DNA of 64,000 nt from Cytophagales bacterium (GTDB lineage: Bacteria; Bacteroidota; Bacteroidia; Cytophagales; Microscillaceae). Where the stretch lies: positions 1-64,000 of the forward strand of contig JAAFIN010000001.1 of the NCBI GenBank assembly GCA_013297825.1, given 5' to 3'. Shown here piece after piece: positions 1 through 8,751 of the stretch (position 1 is its first letter; each line of letters starts with the position of its first letter). The notes under the pieces are model-generated. The model did no database searches and was not told where the DNA came from. It saw nothing but the letters and a program-made list of their open reading frames with translations. A program made the translations under genes and the position numbers.

Positions 1-314
1 ATATGCTTCACACTCATAAAAGGATTTATCCAAAATAAGCCATTATCTTTGGCAGTGCCTTGATAACTTCCAAAAAAAGTAAAAACTGCTGCATCATTAG
101 GATTGATGATTAAAAACCCACTTGGTATCAACAAGATACACAAAAGAATAATGACCGCAAATGCAATCATTACAGGGTTGTCAATAAGTGTTTTCCAAGT
201 TGCAAATCCATTTTGTGCATCAAAAGCTGTAAATATACCTAAAATAGCAACAATCACTATTAACAAGAAAATGAACATAAAGCCACCTGTGGGCTGATTA
301 ATTTTTTCTTTCAT
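1..314 (-). CDS. SPFH/band-7 domain membrane protein (N-terminal part only)
   Basis: An open frame starts at the ATG at 314 and runs off the left edge of the window, so only about 104 N-terminal residues are visible. It opens with MKEKINQPTGG, followed by two hydrophobic segments at about residues 12-30 and 48-68. The stretch NPNDAAVFTFFGSYQGT then leads into NGLFWINPF. That pattern is typical of the beginning of bacterial SPFH (stomatin/prohibitin-like) proteins, which form membrane-bound oligomers linked to membrane microdomains. Family assignment rests on this short stretch; the SPFH domain itself lies outside the window. The gene is monocistronic as far as can be seen. Confidence 0.6.
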   Translation of the reverse strand, partial: MKEKINQPTGGFMFIFLLIVIVAILGIFTAFDAQNGFATWKTLIDNPVMIAFAVIILLCILLIPSGFLIINPNDAAVFTFFGSYQGTAKDNGLFWINPFMSVKH

Positions 315-391
315 TGTTTTTTGATAATTTAAAATTTTAAAAATAATATGGATTTCATATCATTTGGATATTATAACAAAAGTTTTTAATT

Positions 392-940
392 TTAGTTTGA
401 TTTCAAAAATTCCACAGGTACGTGGTCAGTAAGCCAAACACCATTGTCAGATTTATAAAAAGTGTGTCCATTTTCGTACATTTTTTTTGCCAAAATCGTA
501 AAAATAAAAGGTTTTCCGTGCCTTCCACCTACATTTTTGGCAGTATCAGTTTCTTGGCTTAAATGCACATATTGACGATTTTGTTTTTTTAAGCCTTCTT
601 TTTGAATAATATCCACAACATCAACGCTTGTACCGTGATAAAGAATTTCAGGCGGTTCAATAGGTGAATAATCCATTTCCAAAAAAGCCAAAGAATGACC
701 TTGTAAAGCTCTTATTTTGGTGTTATCTTCATTAAAGGCAAACCTTTTTTTGTTGTTTTCTGCAACAATTTCCACCAAATCTTCAAAAGAAAGTGCAAAG
801 TTTTTTTTGGAAAAATTTAATAATAATTCTTCCACACTTACCCAACCTTGTTTGTCCATTGTAAGATGTAAGGTTTCAGGTGCATGACGCAACACATAAC
901 TTAGTGTTTTGCTTGCGGTTTTTATTTGGTTATCGTTCAT
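392..940 (-). CDS. kptA: RNA 2'-phosphotransferase, Tpt1/KptA family
   Basis: This 182-residue protein matches the usual length of bacterial KptA. The family transfers an internal RNA 2'-phosphate to NAD+, giving ADP-ribose 1'',2''-cyclic phosphate. The expected Arg-His-Arg-Arg set is visible: R18-H19 in LSYVLRHAPE, R77 in KIRALQGHS and R140 in VGGRHGKPF, with YHGTS around residue 101. An ATG nine codons upstream (967) would add MKIHSTLFF, but homologues begin near MNDNQIKTASK, so the start at 940 is preferred. No RNA ligase or tRNA-splicing partner is nearby. The substrate in bacteria is generally unknown. Confidence 0.9.
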   Translation of the reverse strand: MNDNQIKTASKTLSYVLRHAPETLHLTMDKQGWVSVEELLLNFSKKNFALSFEDLVEIVAENNKKRFAFNEDNTKIRALQGHSLAFLEMDYSPIEPPEILYHGTSVDVVDIIQKEGLKKQNRQYVHLSQETDTAKNVGGRHGKPFIFTILAKKMYENGHTFYKSDNGVWLTDHVPVEFLKSN

Positions 941-1127
941 AAAAAATAATGTTGAATGTATTTTCACAATTTTATAACTAATTGATTATCAATATATTTT
1001 AGGCTAATCAACTGTTAAACTGTTTGACAGTTAATTTTTAAAAATATTAAAATAATACAATTTACAAGGTTTTAGTTTTTAGAAAAATTATATTTTTGAT
1101 TGTTGATTTGCAAAAGTTATTTTTATC

Positions 1128-1655
1128 TTAATTAGAATTTCTTTTAAAAAGATTTACACCAAAATTTAATTGAAAACCCAAATCTGGCGTAATGTCTCTG
1201 TTGGTAATACCAAAACTGTATCCAAAAGTAACATAAGCAATACAAAATAAGTTTGTACCTATTTGGGGACAAAGTTGAATACTTGTCTTTGAAAAATCCA
1301 TATTTTTGGCGGGATAATAGCGTGCTTGCAAACCATACGAAAAAAAACTATCCGTGTGGTGGTGTTCAAAGCTGATTTTTGGAATAAGTTTAAATTCATT
1401 TAAGGAATAATTTGTTTCTACACCTCCACATATTGAGGTAAGATAATTTGGAACGTTTAATATAGAACTCTTATTGAATTTATCCATAAAAAAATATCCA
1501 AATTGCATATCAGAATAAAAACCTCCAACAGAAATCCCACCTACATTAAGTTTAGCACCAAATATACCATAATGTACAATAGTTTCTTGTGCATTTATTT
1601 TTTTATTGAAAAAAAATACTAAAAACCACAAAATAACAGCAAAATGGTATTTCAT
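1128..1655 (-). CDS. Secreted beta-rich protein, tandem paralogue 1 of 3
   Basis: The 175-residue product starts MKYHFAVILWFLVFF and has a signal peptide ending at KINAQ. An upstream in-frame ATG (1772) would overlap the next gene and is rejected. The rest alternates polar and hydrophobic residues and ends in a phenylalanine/asparagine-rich strand (LGFQLNFGVNLF), which suggests a small outer-membrane beta barrel. It shares blocks such as RYYPAKNMDFSK and DITPDLGFQ with the two genes immediately upstream. I do not recognise the family. This copy is the most diverged of the three. Confidence 0.75.
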   Translation of the reverse strand: MKYHFAVILWFLVFFFNKKINAQETIVHYGIFGAKLNVGGISVGGFYSDMQFGYFFMDKFNKSSILNVPNYLTSICGGVETNYSLNEFKLIPKISFEHHHTDSFFSYGLQARYYPAKNMDFSKTSIQLCPQIGTNLFCIAYVTFGYSFGITNRDITPDLGFQLNFGVNLFKRNSN

Positions 1656-1728
1656 AAATATAAGAACAAAATTATAAATGCAAATATGCCCTAAAAAATC
1701 TAATTTTATCCTAAAAAATACAATATAT

Positions 1729-2244
1729 TTAATTGAATGCAAGCCCAAAAACCACAGGAAAAAACACACCAAAATTCACTTGAAAACCTAAGTCTGGTGT
1801 AATATCTTTGTTGGTAACCGCAAAATTATACCCAAAATTTATATAATATATGCTCATAAAATTTGTGCCTATATGTGGACAAACCTGAATACTTGCTTTT
1901 GAAAAATCCATATCTTTGGCGGGATAATAACGCCCTTGCAAACCAAACGAAATAGGAAACTCTGTTTTGTGATAATCAAAGCTAATTTTTGGCACAATTC
2001 TAAAATCATTTTTAAATAAATAATTCGTTTCCACACCTGCACATATTGAGCTAACACTGCTTGGTAAAGCTATCATACCGCCCTCACTTTTTGAGAAGAA
2101 AAAACCTGCTTGAATATCAGAATAAGCACCTCCCACAGCAGTTGAGCCTGCATTTGCTTTAAAAGAAAATAGACTTTGTGCATTTATATTTTTTGTAGAA
2201 AAAAATAATAAAAAACTCAAAATAACAACAAAATAATATTTCAT
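1729..2244 (-). CDS. Secreted beta-rich protein, tandem paralogue 2 of 3
   Basis: A 171-residue protein starting MKYYFVVILSFLLFF, with a signal peptide ending near NINAQ. It is clearly paralogous to its neighbours: the signal peptide is almost identical to that of the 2326-2856 gene, and blocks VETNYLFKNDFRIVPKISF and DMDFSKASIQVC are shared. The pattern of short beta segments and an aromatic C-terminal strand fits an outer-membrane barrel of about eight strands (inference). All three genes run in the same direction with 70-80 bp gaps and could be co-transcribed. Confidence 0.78.
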   Translation of the reverse strand: MKYYFVVILSFLLFFSTKNINAQSLFSFKANAGSTAVGGAYSDIQAGFFFSKSEGGMIALPSSVSSICAGVETNYLFKNDFRIVPKISFDYHKTEFPISFGLQGRYYPAKDMDFSKASIQVCPHIGTNFMSIYYINFGYNFAVTNKDITPDLGFQVNFGVFFPVVFGLAFN

Positions 2245-2325
2245 AAAAACTTATTAAAAAAAAGTAATAAAACAAAAATTGTGAAAATAGTAATACAATT
2301 ATTTTAAATTCACTTGACAAAAAAA

Positions 2326-2856
2326 TTAGTTAAACATACTAATACCAAAAGGAAAAAATATGCTAAGGTTTGCTTGAAAACCCAAATTTGGCATAACATC
2401 TTGCTGGGTAACTGCCCAATTATAACCAAAATAAAGATGACACATACCCATATAATTAGTGCCTATTTGTGGACAAACTTGAATACTTGCCTTTGAAAAA
2501 TCCATATCTTTGGCAGGATAATAGCGTGCTTGTAAGCCAAATGATAAAGGAAAACCTATTTTATTTTCTATAGAATGATAATCAAAGCTAATTTTTGGCA
2601 CAATTCTAAAATCATTTTTAAATAAATAATTGGTTTCTACGCCTGCACATATTGAAGTCAATCCACTTGGTGCAGGAAATGTGCCACTTCCATCTCCTTT
2701 TATAAAAAGAAATCCAGCTTGAATATCAGAATAAACGCCTCCAATGGCAGTTGTGCCTATACTTGTTTTAAGCGTAAATATATTTTCTTGGGCATTTATA
2801 TTTTTTGTAGAAAAAAATAATAAAAAACTTAAAATAACAACAAAATAATATTTCAT
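2326..2856 (-). CDS. Secreted beta-rich protein, tandem paralogue 3 of 3
   Basis: The 176-residue product starts MKYYFVVILSFLLFF; an alternative start 25 codons upstream adds a hydrophobic stretch with no counterpart in the paralogues and is rejected. The signal peptide ends at NINAQ. At nucleotide level the 2440-2670 segment is close to 1855-2060 of the preceding copy, which indicates a recent duplication. The region around residues 60-80, just after the conserved GGVYSDIQAG block, differs between copies and may be a surface loop. Function unknown. Confidence 0.78.
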   Translation of the reverse strand: MKYYFVVILSFLLFFSTKNINAQENIFTLKTSIGTTAIGGVYSDIQAGFLFIKGDGSGTFPAPSGLTSICAGVETNYLFKNDFRIVPKISFDYHSIENKIGFPLSFGLQARYYPAKDMDFSKASIQVCPQIGTNYMGMCHLYFGYNWAVTQQDVMPNLGFQANLSIFFPFGISMFN

Positions 2857-3008
2857 AAAAAAATTATCAAAGAAGGTAATAAAAAGAAAGCTGTAAAATA
2901 ATAATAAAATCATTAACAAAAACAAAGACAAAGATTTATACTGAAATTTCGTGCAGAAATTTCATAAAAATCTATTTTCACAAAAAATAATTCTTATTTA
3001 AAACAAAA

Positions 3009-3043
3009 ATGCACTTATTTTTTTAAATAAGTGCATTTTTAAG
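3009..3043 (-). terminator. Rho-independent terminator
   Basis: A 12-bp perfect stem (3009-3020 with 3025-3036) closes a TTTT loop and is flanked by A and T runs on both sides. It lies just downstream of the minus-strand gene ending at 3107 and separates it from the beta-barrel cluster. Confidence 0.8.
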
Positions 3044-3106
3044 TTTATGTAATATTGGAATAAAACAACTTTTTTTACCCTCACGAAAATTCTCCTTTAT
3101 ACTTTT

Positions 3107-3403
3107 TTACTTTCCTCTCCCTGACCTACTTCCACTCCTAAAACTTGCTGAACCTGACGAGCCATTACCACCATTGCTACGAATGGTTGTGCCTGATGTT
3201 CCTCCGCTATGGTGAATATACACGCCTCCACTTGACGAATGTGTGTTTGAGCGAGTACGTAAAGTATCATTTGGGTCTCTTTTGGCAAATGCTACGCTGT
3301 TACGCATAGGTGTATGTCCTGTACCTTGTGAAGCATACAAATATATAATGCCAAAAATCATTAAAAAACCAAAAAAAATAATTCCATTTGTGATTGCTTT
3401 CAT
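3107..3403 (-). CDS. Small membrane-anchored Ser/Gly-rich protein
   Basis: This 98-residue protein has one N-terminal hydrophobic segment (about residues 8-24, IIFFGFLMIFGIIYLYA), probably a membrane anchor. A low-complexity tail rich in Ser, Gly, Arg and His (about residues 50-98) follows. A terminator stands directly downstream. A second frame over the same DNA lacks any membrane segment and is treated as a shadow. Similar short anchored Ser/Gly-rich proteins occur in Bacteroidota, but I do not recognise a named family. The gene upstream (3497-4084) is another small membrane protein, and the two may be expressed together. Confidence 0.65.
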   Translation of the reverse strand: MKAITNGIIFFGFLMIFGIIYLYASQGTGHTPMRNSVAFAKRDPNDTLRTRSNTHSSSGGVYIHHSGGTSGTTIRSNGGNGSSGSASFRSGSRSGRGK

Positions 3404-3453
3404 ATAAAAATGTTCAAAGTTAAAAAAAACAAATAGCCAAATTGCTACACAAT

Positions 3454-3492
3454 GACAAAACTGATTCCTGAATACTGATACCTGATGCCTTC
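3454..3492. repeat. Repeat family C remnant
   Basis: The gap between two minus-strand genes contains CTGATTCCTGAATACTGATA followed by a CCTGATGCC motif. It is the reverse complement of the family C repeat arrays (GTATCAGG units) at 11757 and 56550, and it abuts the stop codon at 3497. Confidence 0.6.
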
Positions 3493-3496
3493 ATTT

Positions 3497-4084
3497 TTAT
3501 GCAAATTCATCAAGCCCAAACAATAAAATGCCACCAATTACCAAAAAAACAATTCCCCAAATTATCATATAATTTGCCATATCTCCCTCACCTGTTTTTA
3601 TCTGAAAAATAACTTCTGCGTGTGATACATTTACAGGTTCATTTGTCCCAAATTCTTTAAGTCCATTGCCACGTTCAAAAAATAAATCAGCAGAAAATTT
3701 GCCTGCGGTATCTACTTTAAAAAATTTTGAGGTAGAATTTACACGTTCTGACCAACTTTCGCCATCACTTACCCCATAATCATAATACACATCTCCACCC
3801 ACTTGACAAGATTCTTTTTCAGCATCATCATAAATTTCTGCTGATACAAAACCCTCAAATTTTTGGGTGCCTGATGGAAGTCCAACAACCTGTAATTTTA
3901 CTTCACATACTTTTACGCCTTGTGGTATTTCAAAATCAGGCATTGGCACGCCTGATGTATCAGGTATGCTGTTGTAATCTACTTTGTGTTCAAAAATTAC
4001 TTTTCCATCAGTTGCACAACCATACCAAGTAGCACCTGCACCAAATAAAAAACACATCAAAGTAAAAAAACTATATGGACTCAT
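3497..4084 (-). CDS. Two-TM membrane protein with extracytoplasmic beta domain
   Basis: The 195-residue product has a hydrophobic N-terminus (about residues 4-22, SFFTLMCFLFGAGATWYG) and a hydrophobic C-terminus (about 168-190, MIIWGIVFLVIGGILLFGL). Between them lies a roughly 140-residue segment with alternating beta-type pattern that would be exposed outside the inner membrane. No catalytic motif is visible and I do not recognise the family. It faces the same direction as the small protein at 3107-3403. Confidence 0.7.
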   Translation of the reverse strand: MSPYSFFTLMCFLFGAGATWYGCATDGKVIFEHKVDYNSIPDTSGVPMPDFEIPQGVKVCEVKLQVVGLPSGTQKFEGFVSAEIYDDAEKESCQVGGDVYYDYGVSDGESWSERVNSTSKFFKVDTAGKFSADLFFERGNGLKEFGTNEPVNVSHAEVIFQIKTGEGDMANYMIIWGIVFLVIGGILLFGLDEFA

Positions 4085-4285
4085 ATTTATTATTTATGGA
4101 TTTTTTCAAGGAGTTAGATTTTTTATGCAAAATAAATATCTTTTTTTATAAAACAAAATAAATATTATATTTTATCCCTTGTATTTGAATTTACATAATA
4201 TTTGAATTTATATGATATTTGAATTTACATAAAACGTATCAATCTATTTTTTAAAAATCTCTGTTATATTTGCAAATAAAAATAT

Positions 4286-4480
4286 TGTTGTCTGACAATT
4301 TTTGTGGGAAAAGAAAGAAATGAATTTAATCAAGCAAAAAAGTATTTTACAAAAATTATCAGAGAACCAAAATATAAAACCTACTATTGTTCAATAAATA
4401 TTAATTTGTCGGTTGTCTAAACCTATAAGGTTTTTAAAACCTTATAGGTTTAAACGAAAATAAATGATAATGTCAGACAT
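4286..4480. repeat. Inverted-repeat element (TGACAATTTTTGTGG family) plus hairpin
   Basis: TTGTCTGACAATTTTTGTGG at about 4287-4307 recurs, inverted and imperfect, at about 4352-4377, enclosing a short A-rich core. A second part (4414-4480) begins GGTTGTCTAAACC, contains a strong hairpin AACCTATAAGG...CCTTATAGGTT (about 4421-4452), and ends with GTCAGACA. Related elements occur at 35178-35308 and 44171-44244. It occupies most of the gap between the divergent genes at 4084 and 4580. Confidence 0.65.
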
Positions 4481-4529
4481 TTTAACGTTTATTGAACACT
4501 ATTATTTTAATACAAGTATAGATTTTTTT

Positions 4530-4576
4530 TATACCTTTAAACCTTGAACTTTAAACCTTAAACCTTGAACTTTTGA
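4530..4576. repeat. Repeat family B (CCTTGAACTTTAAA) before a start codon
   Basis: Several imperfect copies of AACCTTGAACTTTAAACCTT stand end to end and finish three bases before the ATG at 4580. The same family precedes or follows many other genes in this window. Confidence 0.75.
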
Positions 4577-4579
4577 GTT

Positions 4580-7027
4580 ATGAGCATAAAAAAAGCCATA
4601 TTGATACGTGTGCAGATAGTTTATTTGATGATGTTGGTACTAAGTGCATTTATCGTATTTCAAATATTAAATTTACAAATATTACAAAATAATCATTGGC
4701 AAAAAAGAGCAGAAGATATTGGTTTGCAATACCGCATCAAAAAAGCCCCAAGAGGGAATATTTATGCTGAAAATGGGATTATGCTTGCCACATCTATACC
4801 ACTTTACAAAGTCGCAATGGACGTAATGGTGGTTGATAGCACCATTTATAAAGATAATATTTTCAAACTTTCTGAAAAATTATCAGAATTTTTTGGTGAT
4901 AAATCCATAGAACAATACACCAAACTCATCAACGAAGCACGAAAAGCCAAAAAAAGATACGTAATTATTAGCCAAAAATTGGTTTCATTCACAGATAGAG
5001 AAAAATTGTTAAAATTTCCCATTTTTTCAGAAGGAAAAAACAAAGGCGGTTTAATGTTTGAAAAAATAGAAGAACGTACTTATCCTTTTGGCGAATTGGC
5101 ATCTCGTACGGTTGGATTTGTAAATGACAATCAAGAAGGTGCAGGACTTGAATTAAGTTTTAATAAAAATCTTTCTGGAACAAATGGAAAAGCACTTTAT
5201 CAAAAAATAACTGCTGGCGAATGGAAGCCTATTGGCACAGGGGCAAGAATACAACCCATTTCAGGCAATGATATTTATACAACTTTGGATATCAACACCC
5301 AAGATGTAGCACACAAAGCATTACAAGATGCTTTGATGAAACACAAAGCAAAATATGGCTGTGTAATTGTTACTGATGTAAAAACAGGTGCTATCAAAGC
5401 AATGGTTAATTTGGGGAAAAATAAAGACAAAGAAGGTGAATATCAAGAAAATTATAATTATGCGATTGGCGACCAAGGAAGTATTGACCCAGGTTCTACC
5501 TTTAAAACCGCTTCAATGCTTGCACTTTTGGAAGATAGCACTTTTAGCCTTACTGACAGCGTAGAAATAGGCAAAACCGCAGAATATAAATACTATGACC
5601 GAACTATGCGTGATACATACGTGATAGGTAAAACAGGCAAAATTACAATCCAACAAGCATTGGAAAATTCCTCAAACATTGGTGTTTCTAAACTTATTAC
5701 ACAACATTTTGGCAAAAATCCTGAAAAATATCTTTCTTATTTAGAAAAATTTGGGCTAAATACGCCACTTGATAGCAATGTGAGGCTTGTCGGAATGGCA
5801 AAACCTTACATCAAAAACCCCAAAGAACCCACTTGGAGCGGTGTAACCTTGCCTTGGATGTCAGTAGGTTATGAATTAAAACTTTCACCTTTGCAGATGG
5901 TTGCTTTTTATGGTGCGATTGCGAATAATGGCGTGATGATAGAACCTTATTTGGTAAAAAGCATTGGAAAAAATGATAAAATTTTGAAAAATTTTGTAAA
6001 TAAATCCAAAAATTTGCCTTTTTGTAAAAAAGAAAATTTGGAAAAACTAAAAGCAATGTTGGAAGGTGTGGTTGAAAGAGGCACCGCAAAAGCAATTTAT
6101 ACCCAAAAATACAAAATCGCAGGCAAAACAGGTACTTCCCAAAAACTCACAGAAAGAGGGCGTTATATCAAAAAATATCACACCTCTTTTGCAGGTTATT
6201 TTCCTGCAGATAAGCCCCAATACGCCTGTATTGTGGTAATTGATGAGCCAGAAGGTGCTGAACAATATGGTGCTGATGTGTCTGCCCCTGTTTTTCGCCA
6301 AATTGCTGACCGCCTCGTAAAACAAGACCTTAACATAGAGGCAAAACCTATTGCTCAACGTGAAACCTCGCTTTTTGTTACAGATATTCCTGAAACTACT
6401 GGTTGGGCTGATGATTACAAAAAAATATGCGAAGAATTACAAATTGTAACCACAAGCACCAAAGAAAATATGTGGGTTACGCCCAATGCTGGCAGATACG
6501 AGATAGATTGGAAACCAACCACTGTAAAAGCTAATACAGTTCCAAATCTAAAAGGAATGACCTTAAAAGATGCGATATTTTTGTTGGAAGGTTTGCAATT
6601 ACAGGTATATTATACAGGAAAAGGCAGGGTAAAAACACAAAGTTTGATGCCTGGTAATTCATTTAGAAAAGGGGACAAAATAACCATCAATCTTGAAGGT
6701 GAAATATCAGCTAATACGGTTGTAATTGCTCGCCCAATTCGCAGAGATACCACGCAAAATAATAATAACCAAAAGCGTGATACAACTCGCTCAATTACAC
6801 GACAAACAGAAGTAAAACCTGAACGAAAAACCGAAAATAAAACAGAAGAAAAATCTGAAAACAAAGAAAATAAAATTGATAATAAGATTGAACGAAAAAC
6901 CGAAAATAAAACCACACCACGCCCAAATAATGAACAAAATAAAAGTCAAAAACCTAAAAAAAGTATGGTTATTTATAGAAAAGACAAAAATGGTAAAACA
7001 TTTAAGGAGGAAAGAACAGCCAATTAA
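4580..7027 (+). CDS. ftsI: Penicillin-binding protein, FtsI/PBP3-type transpeptidase with PASTA domain
   Basis: An 815-residue class B PBP that crosslinks septal or lateral peptidoglycan by D,D-transpeptidation on the outer face of the inner membrane. Order: one N-terminal membrane anchor (about 10-32), a dimerisation domain with PRGNIYAENG (about 58-67), then the transpeptidase domain with all three motifs: S306-T-F-K309, S364-S-N366 and K516-T-G518. A PASTA repeat (VPNLKGMTLKDA, about 655-715) follows. The last about 90 residues are a Lys/Glu/Asn/Thr tail with repeats of RKTENKT, probably disordered. It is not beside the usual division genes, so FtsI versus another class B PBP is judged from the PASTA domain and length. 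Confidence 0.85.
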   Translation: MSIKKAILIRVQIVYLMMLVLSAFIVFQILNLQILQNNHWQKRAEDIGLQYRIKKAPRGNIYAENGIMLATSIPLYKVAMDVMVVDSTIYKDNIFKLSEKLSEFFGDKSIEQYTKLINEARKAKKRYVIISQKLVSFTDREKLLKFPIFSEGKNKGGLMFEKIEERTYPFGELASRTVGFVNDNQEGAGLELSFNKNLSGTNGKALYQKITAGEWKPIGTGARIQPISGNDIYTTLDINTQDVAHKALQDALMKHKAKYGCVIVTDVKTGAIKAMVNLGKNKDKEGEYQENYNYAIGDQGSIDPGSTFKTASMLALLEDSTFSLTDSVEIGKTAEYKYYDRTMRDTYVIGKTGKITIQQALENSSNIGVSKLITQHFGKNPEKYLSYLEKFGLNTPLDSNVRLVGMAKPYIKNPKEPTWSGVTLPWMSVGYELKLSPLQMVAFYGAIANNGVMIEPYLVKSIGKNDKILKNFVNKSKNLPFCKKENLEKLKAMLEGVVERGTAKAIYTQKYKIAGKTGTSQKLTERGRYIKKYHTSFAGYFPADKPQYACIVVIDEPEGAEQYGADVSAPVFRQIADRLVKQDLNIEAKPIAQRETSLFVTDIPETTGWADDYKKICEELQIVTTSTKENMWVTPNAGRYEIDWKPTTVKANTVPNLKGMTLKDAIFLLEGLQLQVYYTGKGRVKTQSLMPGNSFRKGDKITINLEGEISANTVVIARPIRRDTTQNNNNQKRDTTRSITRQTEVKPERKTENKTEEKSENKENKIDNKIERKTENKTTPRPNNEQNKSQKPKKSMVIYRKDKNGKTFKEERTAN

Positions 7028-7090
7028 AAGCAGAGGAAAGTGGTAAGGAGAAAGGTTTAAGGGGAAAGCAATAAGGGGAAAGGTGTAAGT
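7026..7090. repeat. Repeat family C (AAGGGGAAAGG type) after ftsI
   Basis: Imperfect purine-rich units such as AAGGGGAAAGGTGTAAG follow the ftsI stop codon immediately. Related sequences occur at 27019-27053, 28575-28600 and 43970-44010. Confidence 0.6.
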
Positions 7091-7113
7091 ATAAAAAACT
7101 AAAAAACACAAAA

Positions 7114-7149
7114 ATAATTTTCAATTAAATTGAAAATTATTTTTTTTTA
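7114..7149 (+). terminator. Rho-independent terminator of ftsI
   Basis: ATAATTTTCAATT (7114-7126) pairs with AATTGAAAATTAT (7128-7140) and is followed by an uninterrupted T run (7141-7148). Confidence 0.8.
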
Positions 7150-7199
7150 TGCGTTGTGTTGGGGCAAAATATGAAAAAAAATAGTTTTTTTTTCAATTA

Positions 7200-7231
7200 A
7201 CCTCATTTTTACAAAAAAATAATTACTTTTG
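7200..7231 (+). promoter_or_regulatory. Candidate promoter of icd
   Basis: TACTTTTG at 7224-7231 matches the Bacteroidota -7 consensus TAnnTTTG and lies about 73 bp before the icd start. A clear -33 TTG is not obvious, so this is tentative. Confidence 0.4.
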
Positions 7232-7303
7232 CCCTAATTTCTCAAAAGACTTTTATAAAAAAAATTAAAAAACCTAAAAAAAACATTTTTATATCTAAAA
7301 AAA

Positions 7304-8569
7304 ATGAGTGCAGAAAAAATAACTATCAAAAATGGTGCTTTACAAGTGCCTAATGAGCCTATTATTCCATTTATAGAAGGTGATGGCACAGGTGCTGATA
7401 TTTGGAAAGCATCTGTAAAAGTAATAGACGAAGCAGTAAAAAAAGCCTACAATGGCACAAAAAAAATTCATTGGAAAGAAGTGCTTGCTGGCGAAAAATC
7501 TTTTAATTTATCAGGAAATTGGATGCCTGAAGAAACGCTTACAGATTTTAGGGAATATCTTGTAGGTATCAAAGGGCCACTTACTACGCCTGTTGGTGGT
7601 GGTATTCGTTCTCTGAATGTAGCTTTGCGTCAAGAATTGGATTTGTACGCTTGTGTGCGTCCTGTACGTTGGTTTCAAGGCGTTCCCTCTCCTGTAAAAC
7701 AACCTGAACTTACTAATATGGTAATTTTTAGAGAAAATACAGAAGATATTTACGCAGGTATTGAGTACAAAACAGGAACTCCAGAAGCGGATAAAATGAT
7801 GAATTTTTTGCAAAATGAAATGGGTGTTAAAAAAATTCGTTTCCCAAAAACATCATCTATTGGCATCAAACCTGTTTCTATTGAAGGAACTGAACGCCTG
7901 GTAAGAAGTGCTTTAGAATATACCATTGCCAAAAAATTGCCTTCTTTGACCCTTGTGCATAAAGGAAATATTATGAAATTTACCGAAGGTGGTTTCAAAG
8001 ATTGGGGTTATGCCTTAGCAGAAAGAGAATTTGGCGACAAAGTTTTTACTTGGTTGCAATATGATGCCATCAAAGCCAAAGACGGACAAGTTGCTGCTGA
8101 TGAAGCCCTTGCAAATGCAGGAAAATCAGGTAAAGTAATTGTAAAAGATTCTATCGCTGATGCGTTTTTGCAACAAATTTTATTACGTCCAGCAGAATAT
8201 TCTGTGGTTGCAACCCTCAACTTAAATGGTGATTATATTTCTGATGCCCTTGCTGCGATAGTGGGCGGAATTGGCATTGCTCCAGGTGCAAATATCAATT
8301 ATATCACAGGACACGCAATTTTTGAGGCAACACACGGAACAGCTCCAAAATACGCAGGACAAGACAAGGTAAATCCTGGTTCAGTGATTTTGTCAGGTGC
8401 TTTGATGCTTGAATATTTGGGTTGGACAGAAGCATCAGACCTTATTTATAGCGGTTTGGAAAAAGCGATTGGAGGCAAAAAAGTTACTTATGATTTTCAC
8501 CGACTAATGGAGGGTGCTACTTTACTCAAATGCTCTGAATTTGGGGACGAAATTATTAAAAATATGTAA
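7304..8569 (+). CDS. icd: NADP-dependent isocitrate dehydrogenase
   Basis: A 421-residue homodimeric TCA-cycle enzyme that oxidatively decarboxylates isocitrate to 2-oxoglutarate. The sequence matches the E. coli Icd type along its length: [16 protein letters not shown] near the N-terminus, the substrate loop [16 protein letters not shown] with the phosphorylatable serine position at S103, [15 protein letters not shown], and [19 protein letters not shown] towards the C-terminus, which carries the cofactor region. The start is the first ATG after a run of As. A terminator follows at 8644. No regulator or kinase-phosphatase is adjacent. Confidence 0.96.
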   Translation: MSAEKITIKNGALQVPNEPIIPFIEGDGTGADIWKASVKVIDEAVKKAYNGTKKIHWKEVLAGEKSFNLSGNWMPEETLTDFREYLVGIKGPLTTPVGGGIRSLNVALRQELDLYACVRPVRWFQGVPSPVKQPELTNMVIFRENTEDIYAGIEYKTGTPEADKMMNFLQNEMGVKKIRFPKTSSIGIKPVSIEGTERLVRSALEYTIAKKLPSLTLVHKGNIMKFTEGGFKDWGYALAEREFGDKVFTWLQYDAIKAKDGQVAADEALANAGKSGKVIVKDSIADAFLQQILLRPAEYSVVATLNLNGDYISDALAAIVGGIGIAPGANINYITGHAIFEATHGTAPKYAGQDKVNPGSVILSGALMLEYLGWTEASDLIYSGLEKAIGGKKVTYDFHRLMEGATLLKCSEFGDEIIKNM

Positions 8570-8572
8570 TTT

Positions 8573-8635
8573 TAATGTTGAATGATAAATGTTGAATGAT
8601 AAATAAAACAGCCAAATTTCAATGTTGAATGATTA
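8573..8635. repeat. Repeat family A array after icd
   Basis: The stop codon of icd is followed within five bases by ATGTTGAATGATAAA units and then AAAACAGCCAAAT. This is family A in reverse orientation: the ATTCAACATT-type tail abuts the gene and the GGCTGTTT core is distal. Confidence 0.7.
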
Positions 8636-8643
8636 AAAAATAA

Positions 8644-8688
8644 AATAACCAAAATGTGAAAATAATTTTCATATTTTGGTTATTTTTT
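8644..8688. terminator. Bidirectional terminator between icd and the R-M operon
   Basis: AATAACCAAAATGTGAAAAT pairs with its near-perfect inverse at 8665-8684, with a T run to the right and A-rich sequence to the left. It can serve icd on the plus strand and the methyltransferase gene on the minus strand. Confidence 0.75.
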
Positions 8689-8751
8689 GTTTCTTTTTAT
8701 GACTTTTTCCTTCTGTTATACTTCATTAATTTTCTCTTAAAATTCATTTTC

